Of a stretch of DNA of 64,000 nucleotides, positions 63,898 to 64,000 are shown one piece after another. The translations under genes were made by a program, and so were the position numbers. The DNA is taken from assembly GCA_965539935.1 (NCBI GenBank), contig CBETVX010000001.1:52861-116860 (forward strand), written 5' to 3'. Source of the DNA: CBETVX01 sp965539935 (GTDB lineage Bacteria; Bacillota; Clostridia; Peptostreptococcales; Caminicellaceae). The notes under the pieces are model-generated. The model was given only the letters and a program-made list of their open reading frames with translations. It did no database searches and was not told the origin of the DNA. Positions within the stretch are counted from its first letter, which is position 1. Each line of letters starts with the position of its first letter.

Positions 63898-63926
63898 TTG
63901 ACAAACACAAAACATTATGATATTAT
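63898..63926 (+). promoter_or_regulatory. rRNA operon promoter P3
   Basis: TTGACA (63898-63903), 17-base spacer, TATTAT (63921-63926), followed by GCGTTGTTGTT. It is the promoter nearest to the 16S gene. Confidence 0.85.
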
Positions 63927-63932
63927 ATTATA

Positions 63933-64000
63933 GCGTTGTTGTTAAAAACAACAAACTAAAAGCTTGGACATTGAAAACTGAACAGTGTAAGGAAAAAACC
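63933..64000 (+). other. rRNA operon leader with boxA-like antitermination element
   Basis: After a GTTGTT/AACAAC hairpin, the word GACATTGAAAACTGAACAG (from 63967) matches the conserved leader found before 16S genes in Firmicutes, which includes the boxA antitermination signal. The 16S gene itself begins beyond the window. Confidence 0.85.

Overview
The window comes from a low-GC, endospore-forming anaerobic Firmicute. A Clostridia/Tissierellia-type organism fits best; species cannot be fixed from the sequence. The reasons are strongly AT-rich DNA, strong Shine-Dalgarno sites with frequent TTG/GTG starts, sporulation genes (spoVG, spoVT, yabP, yabQ, spoIIE), sodium-coupled energy metabolism, and a gene order matching the classic Bacillus purR-to-rrn region. 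No phage, insertion sequence, CRISPR array or defence system is visible.

Layout. 1-600: a minus-strand structured RNA with its own promoter and terminator, divergent from tRNA-Ser(GCU). 673-2762: cardiolipin synthase and signal peptidase II. 2818-8807 (minus): an aminotransferase, a drug/metabolite exporter, a metallo-beta-lactamase-fold hydrolase and two NhaC-type antiporters. 9165-10718: a lysine riboswitch controlling aspartokinase, followed by a 108-bp imperfect palindrome. 10955-15145: a small membrane protein, an LCP cell-wall ligase, an unknown anchored protein, and murC on the minus strand.

15383-43423 is the conserved core: purR, spoVG, glmU, prs, (chemoreceptor), pth, mfd, (PPIase lipoprotein), spoVT, yabM, yabN, hup, rqcP, (transaldolase), yabP, yabQ, divIC, yabR, (ppx), spoIIE, yabS, yabT, tilS, ftsH. 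Genes in brackets are insertions relative to Bacillus. hprT, normally between tilS and ftsH, is missing. Regulatory sites fit this picture: a sigma-H-like promoter before spoVG, a sigma-G-like promoter before spoVT, a PurBox pair before purR, and a TTGACA-N21-TATAAT promoter before spoIIE with the long spacer known from Spo0A-dependent promoters.

43547-58192 is metabolic. A FlK-like thioesterase is followed by a two-subunit fumarase, malic enzyme, an AspT/YidE-type transporter and a DUF3870 protein. Then comes a complete succinate-to-propionate module: CoA transferase, two-subunit methylmalonyl-CoA mutase, MeaB chaperone, epimerase and the four-subunit sodium-pumping methylmalonyl-CoA decarboxylase. 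A near-perfect cre site lies upstream. Together these could interconvert malate, fumarate and pyruvate, and convert succinate to propionate while exporting sodium, which the NhaC antiporters could exchange for protons. birA, just downstream, charges the biotin carrier.

58435-64000 returns to housekeeping: birA, coaX, dusB, greA, lysS, then three tandem promoters and the leader of an rRNA operon whose 16S gene lies beyond the window. Many start codons were moved downstream of the longest frame because the ribosome binding site lies inside the longer frame; this is stated per gene.
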